A stretch of 64,000 bases of DNA from Pyropia yezoensis (Eukaryota > Rhodophyta > Bangiophyceae > Bangiales > Bangiaceae), in contig CM020619.1 in the NCBI GenBank assembly GCA_009829735.1, positions 19,907,816-19,971,815 of the forward strand, read 5' to 3'. Each line of letters starts with the position of its first letter. The first letter of the stretch is position 1. The position numbers and the translations under genes are program-made. This document shows, piece after piece, positions 43,381 through 55,147 of this stretch. Below the pieces are notes generated by a model that saw nothing but the letters and a program-made list of their open reading frames with translations, was not told the origin of the DNA and did no database searches.

Positions 43381-44073
43381 GGCTGATCCCTCCCCTCTGC
43401 ATCTCTGACAACAGGAAGCCATGAGCCGCCCCCCGCGGCGGCGCACACCAGTCTCCGCTCACCCGCACGCCGAGGATCTGGGACTTCCACCCGCCCCCCC
43501 TCCTCCCCCCTCCCTGCAGCTGGTGGCGGTGGCGGTCCTTGCGCAGACCGGCGGGCCAGCGCGGCAGCGGCCGGCGGGCCAGCGCGGCGGCGGCCGGCGT
43601 GGCGCGACGGCGGTGGCGGCAGCAGAGCACCTGAACAGCACTGCTGTGGGGGGGGACTGGGGAGCGGGAGGTCTGCGCAGACGGCCGCGCACTGCGGCGC
43701 GCGCGGAGGGGGGGCGGCACTCGCCGAGGACGCCGCCGCCGCCCGTGCCACGGATGCTGTCGCCGCCGGGCAGCGGCCGCCGCTCTTCCCTGGCCGCTGC
43801 TGCTGGCGTTGCGACCGCCGCCGCCACCGCGGCCGTCACCGCCACCGACGCCGTCGCTGCCACTGCCGCGGTACTGTTGTGGCTGCTGCTCACGCTTGAC
43901 TGCCTCTTTGTCGCCCCGCCGTTGTTGCCGCTACCCCTGTCTGGCGCCGCCGCCGCCCACCCCACCGCCCTCGTCCCCCCACCGAGCGTACGCCGTGTCT
44001 ACTCGAAGGCTTACGCCGTGTGTGTGCGCCCTGCGGCGGCGGCGGTGGCGGCGGCGGCAGTGGCGGCGGCACC
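43381..44073. other. Upstream region of the Dug-type fusion gene
   Basis: GC-rich with GGC/GCC repeats right up to the ATG at 44074. The open frame 43421-44086 runs through it in another frame and has no recognisable domain, so I do not call it. It presumably holds the promoter and 5' UTR; I see no clear motif. Confidence 0.5.
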
Positions 44074-47000
44074 ATGTGCCGCTTGAGCGCCTACTTTGGG
44101 GCCCCCATCTGCGCTGCGGACCTGGTGACCAAGCCTAACCGCAGCATTGTGCGGCAGAGCTTTGATGCGCGGGAGCGCATGTCAGGCGACGCCGCCACGC
44201 CGGGTAGGTTGGGCCGCCAGAGCGCTGCGAAGGGGGGTTGCAGAGAGGAGTGGCGGGGCGGGGGGGGGGGGGTGAGCAGCTGTTTCTACTTTGCATACGC
44301 TGGGTTATCTCCTAACCCTCTCATCACGTGTCCGTGCCTCTCGAATTTTGGTGGTGTTGTGCTTGTGGGCTGCTTCTTTCCGTGCGAGGGCCACCCCGCC
44401 GTCTACCTGTGTTTCAACCTGTCGCACAGGGTATCTCAACGGCGATGGCTTTGGCCTTGGCTGGTACGCCGTGGACCGGTGCGCCGACCCCATCCCGTGC
44501 ACCTACCGTCAGGCGCGGCCAGCGTGGCACGACACCAACCTCCGAAACATATCGGCTAAGGTTATCACGCCCGTGCTGTTTGCGCACGTGCGGGCCACCA
44601 CGTCGGGGCAGTGTGTGAGTGAGGCCACCTGCCACCCGTTCCGGGCGGGGCGCTACCTGTGGATGCACAATGGGGGCGTGGGCGGCTACGGCACCATCCG
44701 GCGGACGCTTCTCGCGGGCCTCGACGACCAGTGTTTTGACTATGCCATGAGCAACGGCCCGTCGGATTCGTCGCTGTGCTTTGCCATCTTCCTCAACCAG
44801 CTGCGCAAGACGATGGGCCGCCGGCAGGGCGGCCAATTGCCAGTGGCCAAGGCTTCGGCGGGGGGGGGGCAGGCGTCGGCCGGTACCGCCGCCGTCGGTG
44901 CGGGGCGGGTGCTGGCTGAGGCGGTAGGCGCACCCGACGGTCGCGCCGATGCCGACGGAGAGGCGGTGGATTGCCGTGCCTGCACCGAAACCAATACCAC
45001 CGAGTACTGCGGCTTTGACGGGGACCTCCCCGTTTGCACCCCCGACCAACTGCGGGAGCACCTGGAAGAGACAATTCTCATCATCAAGGCCACGACGGAT
45101 GCGGCGGGCATCACAGAGATGTCGCTTCTCAACTTTGTGGTCAGCGACGGCAACGCGCTCATCGCGACGCGCTTTGTGATTAACTCGGCGGACCCCGACG
45201 CGCCTGCTGCGTCGCTGTATTGGTCGTCTGGGAATGGCTACTCTTGTGAGGGGGACGGGCCCCGCTCGGCTGGACAACTGGTCGAGTCGGAGCCGTTAGA
45301 CGGGGTGCTGCCCCCTCCGGAGGGCAGCTACAGCATGCAGCACACGGACCGGCGGGCGACGCTGGCTATGGTCTCCAGCGAGCCCCTCACCGATGACCGC
45401 ACCGACTGGGTGGCGGTGCCGCGGAACCACGTGCTGGTCATCACGCCGTGCATCCACGTGCTGGTGTCACCCATTGGAGTGCGGGGGTCCGCTATCTCAC
45501 CGGCGCTCGCCAGGCTCACCGCCTACAACCAAGAGGCGACCGTCGTGCCTGGTATCACCGCCTCTGATTCGTCGCCGCCATCCTCTCCCTCCCTGCGGCC
45601 GCACCCCGCGCTGCGGTCAGTGCTGCGATCCCCACCGGCGGCACTCAACTCGCCTGGCAACTGCCGTTTCCGGCTTCGGGGTCACGCCAAGCCGGTCCTG
45701 TCCATGGCGGTGCTCGAACCCTATCTATTTTCAGGTGCCCAGGACGGGTCGGTGCGGGTGTGGGACCTACACTCCCGCTGCCTTGTCGCCATCATGGCCT
45801 CCCATCGGGGGGGCGTGCTGGCCCTCGCCGCCGACGCACGGCGGCGGCTGATCTACTCAGCGGCTGCCGACTCGAGCGTGTGTATTTGGCGCGTCACCGA
45901 GGATAGGGGAGACGCGGAGGGGCGCCCGCCGGCACCTGGTTCACGCACCGACGCTGCTGCTGACAACCCGCTGGTCGTTAAGCCCGTGACGCTCCCTGCC
46001 CTCGGCCACGTCTTGTCAGGCCAGGCGGCGGTGAACGGGGGCGGCGGTGATTCCTCGGCGTCGATGGCTGGTGACGAGACTCTGCAGGGGCCGGGCTTTC
46101 GCTGCGTGCGGCGGGTGACGTGCGACAGCTGGGGGGACATCTTCTCGCTTGCGATCCTGAACGACCGCCTCCACGCGGGCTTCCGGGACACCCGGGTGCG
46201 ATGGACCGACGTGAGTGACGCGGTGCTGGAGGGCGCTTCGTCGACGACGGCGGCGGCGGCCACGCCTGTTGGCTGTGCGGGCGTTGGCTCTGGCGACGAC
46301 TCGGGTTCTGAGTCGTCGCAGTCGCCCCATACTGTTTTGGGGGCGGCTGTGTTTACGCGGCCCCGACTGTCCGAGCCCGCCGCACAGCACTGCAGCTACG
46401 TTTTTGCGCTGGTCGGTCACGGCACGATGCTCATGTCTGGCTGCGGTGATGGACTCATCCGCGTCTTTGACGCCGCCTCGGGGCGGCTTTTGCGGGTGCT
46501 TCATGGCCACCGCAGCGGGGTGTTGGCACTGGCCATGACGGGCGTCCAGAGCGAGCCGGCCGATGTGGTCGGTTCCTTCCCCCAGGCCGATGGGGCGCGC
46601 AGGCGAAAGGGGGCGCTTTGTGGCGGCCGCCGTCCCGCATACGGTAACCTCCTCTTTTCGGGCTCGCGGGACAAGACCGTCAAGGTGTGGGACGCGGACA
46701 GCGGATTCGCGTGCAAGCGGACGCTCGCGCACGGCGACGACGTGTTGAGCGTACAGTTGGGCCCGGGGGTGCTGCTCACAGGTCAGGCGGACGGGGTGGT
46801 CCGGGTGTGGAGCTTGCGCTCCCTCACATGTACGCGCGCGTTCAATTGCGGGTCGCTCGAGACGCTCGCCGTGTCGGTGCAGCATGGTGCGCTCTTCACC
46901 GCCTCCCGCGACGGGGACATCCTGGCGTGGGACCTGGCCGACCCGCCCAAGCTGTCCATGCTGGGCCGTGCTCGGGGGGACAAGCCTGTGGCAGTGGCGA

Positions 47001-48757
47001 CGGTGGACGTGCCGGCGGTTCGCGAGGATGATACCGCCTCCCGCTTCACCCGCGGCTTGGAGGATGGGGCCGGGGGGGAGGGCGGGGACGAGGAAGATGA
47101 CGAAGCCGACGAGCTGGACCCAAAGGTTGCTGAGGAGCGAGAGCTGGAGGACGCGCTTGCCGAGTTTGTGAGCCTCCAGAGCGTGTCGGGCTCGTCCAAG
47201 GCTGAGCACCGGGAGGATTGCTGGCAAGCGGCCAAGTGGTTTGCTTCCTTGCTCGAAGACTGGGGTGCCGCGGTGCAGCTAGCCACCACGGCGGAGAGTT
47301 CGGTCAACCCCCTCATCATTGCTCGGTTCACGTCCCCCCACACAAACGCACCGACGGTGGCGTTTTATGGCCACTATGACGTAATGCCCGCCGACGGCGC
47401 GGCGTGGAAGACCCCCCCCTTCTCACTGACCAGCATCAACGGTTACCTGTATGGCCGCGGCTCGACCGACGACAAGGGCCCACTGCTGGCGTTTGCGTTT
47501 GCGGTGAAGGAGCTCACCAAGCTTCCAGGCGGGTTGCCCATCAACGTGGTGTTTGCCATTGAGGGCCACGGGGAGTCGTCCAACTTTGGCTTCCGGGAGA
47601 TGGTGGAAGCGCACCAGCCGTCATTTGAGGGGGTGGACCTCATCCTCATCTCCAACTCGTATTGGTCGGGCGACAACCGGCCGTGCCTCACTTACGGCAT
47701 GCGCGGCAGTCTGGACGTGGAGGTGAACGTGAGTGGTCCGCCCCGCAACCTCCACTCGGGTGTGGACGGCGGGGCGATTGTCGAGCCCCTGAATGACCTC
47801 ATCACCGTCCTATCGACGCTCGTGGATTCGAGGGGAGTTGGCTTGGTGCCCGGCTTCTTTGACGGCGTTCGCGCCGTTTCCGAGGAAGACCGCCGCCTGT
47901 TGGCCGACGTGGAGCACATGAACGGCTACCGCACGCGCACCGGGTGCACCTCCTTTACTTCCAACAATGAGGAGGAGCTGCTGTCCAAGCGGTGGCTCCT
48001 GCCTTCCCTGTCCGTGACGAGCATTACGACGAGCAACGTGGCGGCGGTGTCGTCCATCATTCCCCGCGCGGCGGTCGGCACCCTGTCGGTCCGGTTTGTA
48101 CCCGACCAGCACCCCGCCGAGGTGCTGGCCGCCATTACCAGCCACCTGCGGCACGAGTTTGGCAAGCGCCGGTCACCCAACCAGCTGGACGTTGCGTGCA
48201 CAGCGTCGGGTGACTGGTGGCTGGGCACCCCCACCGGCGCCGAGTACGCCCTCGCCGAACGAGCGGTGTGCAAGGTGTGGGGGGAGCCGCCCCTGTACGT
48301 GCGCGAGGGTGGCACCATGCCCATTGTGTCGTTCCTCTCCCGCACCCTCGGCGCCCCTGTCGTACAGGTGCCGCTGGGCCAGGCCTCTGACGGGGCGCAC
48401 CTGCCCAACGAGCGCATCCGGGCGCTCAACCTGCACAATGGCAAGCTCGTCTTCCAGCTGATGCTCACCGAGCTCGCCGCCGTCGCGTCGGTCGAGGGGC
48501 GCGCGAACGGGGGAGTCCCCCGACGGGGCCTGTCGCGGTCGTCCACCCAGTCCCTCTCGTCGCCTCTGCACAGCTGTGCTAACTCCCCGACCACGTCGGC
48601 GGCGGCCGAGCTGATGGCCGCGTCCGTGAGTGCCGTGGCGGCCGACGCGGCGGCGTCGGGCAGCTCGTTTGCCGACCTGTCTGCCAGCCTCTCCAAGCGG
48701 CTGGCGCTGAAAAAGATGGCCTTTTTTGACGGACCCGTCGGCACCCACCATCGCTGA
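44074..48757 (+). CDS. DUG3-DUG2: Dug3-Dug2 fusion: class II amidotransferase + WD40 + M20 peptidase-like
   Basis: In yeast, Dug3 (amidotransferase) and Dug2 (WD40 plus M20 domain) form a complex that removes the gamma-glutamyl group of glutathione in the cytosol; here both lie in one 1485-residue chain. Exon 1 is 44074-44203, exon 2 is 44430-48757. MCRLSAYFG puts the nucleophile at Cys2. GYLNGDGFGLGWY is completed across the intron; FAHVR is at 94-98 and HNGG at 123-126. The WD40 part spans about 456-885, with six blade ends (VRVWDL, VCIWRV, IRVFDA, VKVWDA, VRVWSL, ILAWDL). The M20 part spans about 944-1410: GHYD (His1025, Asp1027), STDDKG (Asp1057), EGHGES (1088-1093), SNSYW (Asn1119), GAH (His1367). 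Two usual M20 catalytic or metal positions are changed (Gly1091, Asn1119), so this domain may be structural. A low-complexity Ser/Ala tail follows. Confidence 0.88.
44204..44429 (+). other. Spliceosomal intron in the fusion gene
   Basis: 226 bp, GT (GTAGGTT) to AG (TCGCACAG), phase 1. Removing it joins ...DAATPG to YLNGDGFGLGWY, restoring the continuous amidotransferase motif expected of the family. It also links the ATG at 44074 to the long frame. Confidence 0.85.
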
Positions 48758-48929
48758 GGAGCGGGGTTTGGGGGGGGTCGGGTGCGTCTCTCTGCGGCGC
48801 GTCGGCGTCGTTGTCGATATGTCTTCTTCGCTTTTTCGACCTTACTGTTGTTTTTTTTGCGCTTGAAGAGAGGGGAATGTCCCCAACGTGGGGGCTCGCC
48901 GGATGGTGTGGGGAAGCGCGTGTCATTTT

Positions 48930-49278
48930 TCAAGGCAGCGACGCTAGGCTCCGCACCCCATGCGTAGGCACCCCCCCCTCCTGTTTTGATGATCGGCAAC
49001 CGCAAGCAACCTTTATACACACGCACGCCCGCCCCCTCGTGGGGAGGGACACGCCAAGGACACATAATGACACGAGGCGCCACGCCGCGCGGGCGGGCAC
49101 CTGGAAGGGAAGCCGGTCCCGCTGCACGATGGACCCCGCCACGCAATCCACCCGCCCGGCTCGGGCTCGGCTCGCCCACCGTCGGTAGACCCCCATCCGA
49201 CGCACGCGCAGGGCGGGCAGGCGGGCGGGCGGACGTTCACGCCGGTGACGGGAGCCCCCCCCCCCCCTCCCCGCCCCG

Positions 49279-49315
<37 letters not shown>

Positions 49316-49692
49316 CGGCCGTACCCCTCGCCCCCCCCCCCCCCCCACTCGACACCCCCGTGCTGCCCGTAAATAGCCGCCGCAGCAGCCCCGCCGTCTC
49401 TGAGGACACCACCCCCCCCGCGGCCTGGCGGTCCCGCGCGGCGGCAATGAGCCCCCCCAGGGGCCCCGTCTCGAGCCGCCGCCGCGCCGCCACCGCCCGC
49501 GCCGCCAGCCGGTCCACCGCCCCCGGGCTCAGCGCCAGGTAGCCCACCGCCGCGGCGCCGACGGCCGACACGGCGGCAGACGCGGCCGCCAACGCCGCCA
49601 CCCCGCCGAGCGCCGCCTCCCGTGCGAGCGCCCGCTGCCGGCTCGCCGCCGTCGGCCCGGCGGCGGCGCCAGTCGCTACGGCCGCCGCGTCG

Positions 49693-49727
<35 letters not shown>

Positions 49728-50171
49728 CTCCCGGGCAGCCGCCGCCCGCGCGCGGGCGTCGCGGACAAATGCGTAGCGGCCGCGGAGGAGGGTGTGGTGG
49801 GTGGCGCGGGCAACCGCCAGCGACGGTGGCGGCGGCGCGAGCGACGCGCCCAGCGCGTCCGCCGCCGCCGCCGCCGCCGCCTCCACCGACGGTGCCCCCC
49901 GCTCCGCCGCGTGCCGGCGGCGGCCGCCGCGGGCGGCCGACGATGCGACGGGCACCCCCCGCGTGGGAGTGTAGACGCGGTGCGCCGACACCTCGGCCAG
50001 CGCGTCGACGGTGGGGGCTTGGGCGGCGGCGGCAGCAGCAGCCGCTGCTTTGCGGGCGGCGGCCAGTTCGGCGGGGGTGAGGCGCGCGCGGAGCGACGCG
50101 GCGGCGGCGTTGCCAGCGTCTTTGAAAAAGGACGACTCGCGGGCCAGGCCGCCCAGGTTGAGTGGCCGCAT
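48930..50171 (-). CDS. Alanine-rich putative membrane protein, unknown
   Basis: Starting at the ATG at 50171 (MRPLNLGGLARESSFFKDAG) the frame gives 413 residues, and it is also open upstream to 50510. It is very Ala-rich with helical segments. One hydrophobic stretch at about 187-213 (GVAALAAASAAVSAVGAAAV) could span a membrane. A basic segment and FTGSTGVSSGGGG follow. After about residue 275 the product is poly-Gly from the C homopolymers at 49255-49346 and then basic low complexity, so the true C-terminus is uncertain. It converges with the fusion gene, with 173 bp between the two stops. I recognise no family; a codon-bias artefact is possible. Confidence 0.4.
49255..49346. repeat. Long C homopolymers
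   Basis: C13 (49255-49267), about C35 (49279-49313) and C16 (49331-49346). Such tracts are unstable and hard to sequence, so any reading frame across them is doubtful. Confidence 0.95.
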
Positions 50172-50777
50172 CGTTGGCCGCGGGCAGGCGGGAGCGGGGA
50201 AGGGGGCGCGGAGCGGTTCCGCCCGCAGTGGGGGAGGGCGAGGTGGAGGGAGGCTGCGTGGGGGGGATGGGGAGAGGCTGATAGGTGGCGGTGGGGGGGG
50301 GGCGAGAGGGAAGAGAAGGGTGGGGGGGAGGCGTGACCTCAGACGCCCCACGCAGTCAGCATGCAGGGGGCAGGACGAGGAGGCCACCCGCGCATGAAGG
50401 GATGACGGCCCCGTGCGCTGCACGAAGCAGCGCATGATGGCAAGCCCATGCCATATGCGCAGTGGCACACGTGGCAACGATCCCGTTTTTAGGTGCCAGA
50501 TGTTTTTCATCCACCGTTGCGAGGTCGGATGCGCCCCTGACGTCCTGTGTTGTTTCTCCCAGCACTAGCCTGTCTGGCCCATTAGACGGCCACCTGGGCG
50601 GCTGAGGTACTTCTCTCTGTCTCCTTCAGAAAAAAAAACACGGCTGGAAAGAGGAGAGTGAGCTCGTTCTCATGATGTTTTTCTTTTTTCTTCGTGTCTG
50701 AGTGATTATCTCGTAGCGCGGCCGTCAATATCGGGCCGCCACGTGTAATGCTCCCAAACGGGCAATAGGCATCCAGG
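50172..50777. other. Upstream region of the alanine-rich ORF, no gene seen
   Basis: A pyrimidine/purine-skewed stretch (about 50200-50340) and an A-run (50630-50638). TGTCTGGCCCATTA at 50571-50584 recurs at 12517-12530. Ends at the hAT-like element with flank CATCCAGG (50770-50777). Confidence 0.5.
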
Positions 50778-51346
50778 CAGGGTTGAGAGGCGATAATTAT
50801 TGAGTCAAAATTATCGAGTAAATTATCAGAAAAGAATAACGTTCAGGAGAACCGGAACGATAATGATTATCAGACGTCCACGTGTTCCACCACGTGTCGG
50901 CTCGGAGGCCCATCAGACCAGACCGGACCGCCTGATCACGCGGCAGTGCCGCACCCTGTCGTCGTCTTCGGAACTGTGTACGTAGCCGCGATACAGTACG
51001 GCAGCGTGCCCAGCCAAGATCCAGACCCACACCACGAGGACGATAGGAGCTACGTACGCCGACTAAGACTTCATATCCTCCGCGGCGTACTGTACACGGC
51101 AGGTGCGGCCGCCCCACGCGGCACGTTCTCCGCCGCCTGCGTACTACGCGGCCCAATTTAGGCTCTACGCCCTTTCCGAAAGCCGTGTCCGCAGCTCGTC
51201 AGGCAGCTCGTGTTGGGCACGACGTGGTTAATTCATTGCTGTCATCCGAACACTTGGCTCCTAGGCGATAACTATCAGAAACGTTTTCAATACTTATCGC
51301 ATGTTTTTACTAACGATGGATGCTTTCGCAAAATATATCAACCCTG
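50778..51346 (-). mobile_element. hAT-like non-autonomous element, right copy (569 bp, inverted)
   Basis: Same 569-bp element as 42804-43372 in reverse orientation, with the same CAGGGTTGA ends. Flanks are CATCCAGG (50770-50777) and GTCCTCTT (51347-51354). These are the reverse complements of CCTGGATG and AAGAGGAC at the left copy, so the duplications are exchanged between copies. Confidence 0.85.
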
Positions 51347-51446
51347 GTCCTCTTTCGTCTCTGCCACACATGTAGGAATCGAGATGTATTGCAGTTTTCC
51401 GAATTTTGTCCCATGTGGACATGAGCAAGAGCAAGTGTATGTATAG

Positions 51447-51680
51447 TGCGTCCCGCAAAAAGTAGACGTGCACGTGTCGTGATCATGTCAAATATCGGCC
51501 ACTGGACCAATCAAACCCACACTGCACGACCTGTACGCGTCCACTTTTTACGGGACGCACAATATAATGCGTCCCGTAAAAAGTGGACGTGCTCGTGTCG
51601 TGATCATGTCAAATATCGGCCACTGGACCAATCAAACCCACACTGCACGACCCGCGCACGTCCACTTTTTGCGGGACGCA
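51447..51680. mobile_element. Tandem pair of a 113-bp MITE-like unit
   Basis: Units at 51447-51559 and 51568-51680 each begin TGCGTCCCG(C/T)AAAAAGT and end with its inverted copy ACTTTTT(A/G)CGGGACGCA, giving inverted ends of about 24 bp. They differ at only a few positions. The spacer CAATATAA and the right flank CAATATAT are near-identical 8-mers. This looks like a small inverted-repeat transposon duplicated in tandem. Confidence 0.7.
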
Positions 51681-51688
51681 CAATATAT

Positions 51689-54058
51689 ACAAGAGCAAGG
51701 GCCAATCGCATGCTGGCAGCAGAGGGCTTACCAATGGCGTGCTGCAATACGTCTGTCGGAAGACCCGATGATTGGCTATGGCCACAACTGCTCTCGCAAC
51801 GAACGCTGGTTGGTCAAAACACTCTTGTTTTTTCATCGGATCTCGCCGGTTGGCCCTTTATCTCAGGTCATCTCTGTCAAGAACAATCCGAAGCGCTCAG
51901 CCGGTGCTTGTTCTGGCCTCGAAGTGGTCAGAAATCCCGAGAGAATCACGGATCACACTGTTCGTACAACAACGGACCCTCATGCAGAGCAGTCATTGGC
52001 CAGAAAGGCAGCATCTGAGTCATATGATTGCTCAAACACAGTTTGCTCTTGGTCTTCTCCACATGGGACAAAATTGGGAGAACTGCAACACCTGCACCCT
52101 GTAATATATTGCCGGATGCACCCTGCTCCTGCCTTCTCAGGGAGGCTGAATAAACCAGTTCCAATGTCGACTTTGATTCTGCCATACAATCGCATGTCGA
52201 CCCCCCCGCGCCCAGTGCCTCACATCGCGGCTTTTTCGTCCCAATGTCGACACCCCCTCCCGAGATAAGATAACTTAGTGTTAGAGGGGGCCAGGAAATA
52301 GAATCTGCTAGTACCCTCTCACAGACGTTTCCCAGGGGGGGGCTTCCAGATCACTCGTCCAAGCCGATTTTTGCTTGAGGAAAGATCAAGAGAACCACGT
52401 GTCGCGGATAGGGCTCTCGTACGGACACACAGACACATCGAACCGAGGTTAAGTATGGCACGAGGTGCTCAATTTGGCTCCGATGATTAACAATGCGCTT
52501 CATTATGAGGCAGTACAAATGAGGTCACTGAACTTCCTGGCACAGCGCAGCTTTTCCGACTCAACACTCGGCGTGCGTGCTCTGTTTGGGTAGCTGAGGG
52601 ACACATTGCTTCCTGTCGCGCACACATATTCCGCCAGGATAGGTCAGCCGCATGGGATTGTTCTCGCCCAGAGCGATCAGGGATACGTGATAATGCACAA
52701 TTGCTGTCGTTGGTCCGTCCACGCTGCTCGTCCGAGGAGAAGGGCTCTGTCGATTTTGCACTTGCAAGAAGGTGCTTCCTTGCTCAGGAAGCGGGGCCGA
52801 ACCCGAGCAGTGCCCGGGTCGAATGCCCCCGACTCAGCGTGGCGCCGGACCATCGGGAGACCCGATGTGCCACCATTGCACACATTCAGGTTCCAGCGCC
52901 CAGTTCTCCCCCCTCCCGCCCTCATTCTCGCCCCCCCCCTGCTCGTGCGCCCTGCTTCCGTCCTCGCAGGCGCATCGAGCCTGAGGGGTGCGCCACTGGT
53001 CGTGTTGGTCGGGGCCGACGAGAGGTGTCGGCTTCGCCAGGGGTGCATTGTTCCCAAGGCTGAGGGTGCCGATGCGCTCATCGACTGCGATGCGGGAGGC
53101 TACCTGTGGCGGCAGTCGCATTACTAGATGAACTATGAAGAGGCCGTGTCGCACCCACGCTTGCGGGGGCGGGCGGGAATGCGGCCCCACGTCCCATACG
53201 GCCGGGGCGGATCGCCGCCACGTCCGACGGAGCTCATCAGGCCAGCCGCTACACACAGATACCCCGCTGCGCACTCGGGCGCCGCTACCACCACCGGCAA
53301 CCCCCCAGCCGCCACCTTCCCAGCCGCCACCCCCGCCGCCGCCGTCGCATTCTGCCTCCACCGCACCCGCCGCCGAACCGGCATCGTGGGCTCAGCCTGG
53401 CGCGCTAGCGGAGCTGCTGCGGTGAGTGCCGAGTTGCGCTGTACTGCCGGAGGGGGGACGGCACCCTCCGGAGGGGCAGGGTCGGGGCGGCGACCAGGAA
53501 AGCTGTCGGCTGTTACCTCGTCCCGGCCGGGACGGCTCCAGGCTGTTGCAATGAATGCACGAGTTTTCCTTTGTCACATCACACTTACGTTTCGGATGCT
53601 GCCGCGTCTGTCCATACGTGGGTGTTGCTCTCTTGTGGACCTCGCAAGCTCCCTCGAAAGGCAAGGGGGCAGGCGAATCTTTTAAGTGTGGCCAGGACTA
53701 CAAACCATGTCGTGTTCACACAATGTAGAAAACATAGAAAATGTGTTGCGCCGCACATGATTGTATCTAGTAATAGGCAATGCGTACAGCTCACAGAAAA
53801 TGCAGCATGACCTCTTAACACATACATAACATATGTTGAAACATAGTTTATGCTTGATGTTGTGATATTCATGACGTTTCCAGGACAGAACTCATGTCGT
53901 GGCAACAGCACGAATATGACAACACAACGAATAAAACATGTTCTCGACGCAAGATCAGGGCCCGAGTGAGGCCTTGCACATCGTTGCTGTGCCGCGGCTC
54001 TCGCGACCGGCAACAACGGACTGCATGCCAACGGAAGTTGACAGTACGTGTCATTTTC
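51689..54058. other. Lower-GC intergenic stretch, no supported gene
   Basis: Frames at 52606-53127 (+) and 53128-53685 (+) are open but overlap equally long frames on the other strand and show no family motif. About 53690-53890 is AT-rich. Confidence 0.5.
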
Positions 54059-54670
54059 ATGGATGCCACTCATAGCAGTGGAGGCGTCATCTCCACTGAA
54101 GATGTCGTTGCCGTACCTCTCCTTGGCGGATCAGCCAAAAAGAAGGAAAACGCCAAGGAGGTCGCTCACATCAGCTCGGACGATGAGGAGTCCCTTGCGT
54201 CCGGTCGTTCTGAACGGGCTTCTGCGCGTCTCGGTGCTGCCAGCGACGGCCAGCGCGGTGGATCTTCGGGGAGCTCCGGCGGCAGGAGCGCTGCTCGGGA
54301 GGACGGCGAACGCGGCAACAAGAAAGGGCACAATGAAAGCTGTGGGGGGACCCCCAGAGCAGGTACTGAAAGCCGTAAGGCTATCGATCACTCGAGAGAG
54401 CGAATTGCGAGGCGGCACCCGCAGCTTCATCCCAATTTTCGGCCGTTTCAGACTGCGCCAACTTGGTTTGGACAAGAGGACGAGCATTTGGGTGGTACCT
54501 GCGAGTTCAAGGTTCGTTGGGCGGCTTCAACACGTGTGCTGGTTCGACGCTTCGGCGGATCGCTCGGCAAGCGGCCACATGCACGGTGGACCGACTGCGA
54601 CAAGGGCGAGTTGCGGGACATGCTACGTCGACATGCCCGACCAAAGTCAGCTGATGAATGGGCAGATTGA
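54059..54670 (+). CDS. Hypothetical charged protein
   Basis: 203 residues from the ATG at 54059. The first third is acidic (ISSDDEES), the middle is Ser/Gly/Arg-rich, and the C-terminal 80 residues are basic with several Trp and Phe. The frame is also open upstream to 53894. Another frame is open over the same stretch, so coding is not certain. No known domain. Confidence 0.25.
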   Translation: MDATHSSGGVISTEDVVAVPLLGGSAKKKENAKEVAHISSDDEESLASGRSERASARLGAASDGQRGGSSGSSGGRSAAREDGERGNKKGHNESCGGTPRAGTESRKAIDHSRERIARRHPQLHPNFRPFQTAPTWFGQEDEHLGGTCEFKVRWAASTRVLVRRFGGSLGKRPHARWTDCDKGELRDMLRRHARPKSADEWAD

Positions 54671-55147
54671 GTGGGTCTTTTACTCCTGTTCGCTCTTCTG
54701 GTGCTGTTCAGGTCATGGCGATGTCCCTTGGTGATTGTGGACAGATCAGGAAAAAGCGTTTGCTTCTCACTTCTATCTCTGGTGTGGCACCGTGCGGTTG
54801 TGCGGAGATCGGGCTTATGCACGTTCCGGAGGTCGGGAACACCTCGCGCGTCATGTGAAACTATTTCTTCCTCAACTCTGTTGGAAGCATGCGTCACGCT
54901 CTCATGCCCAGCGTGTCATGCTTTAATCGCCGAGTCACCATGTCAGCGAGAAATTCTCTTCGCCGTTTTTTCGACAAGCGCCCCCGTAGCAACCAGCATG
55001 CCCGATAAAGTCTGAAAGTGCGCGCTGATGGCCCAGAAAGAAGCTTGCCCTTTTTGCTGCCCTGTGGTCAATCACCGAATGATTCAGGTACGCAACGCTT
55101 CATAGAAAATGTCTAAGACTTCATAGTGTAAACTTTCAATATCCAAT

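Noticed and set aside
43421-44086. Open frame as an upstream exon or extension of the fusion gene
   Set aside because: It is in a different frame from the ATG at 44074 and is low complexity. MCRLSAYFG at 44074 already gives the expected N-terminus with Cys2, which must be N-terminal to act.
46016-47227. Long minus-strand open frame (403 codons) inside the fusion gene
   Set aside because: Shadow of the GC-rich plus-strand coding region; no domain, and the plus frame carries clear WD40 motifs.
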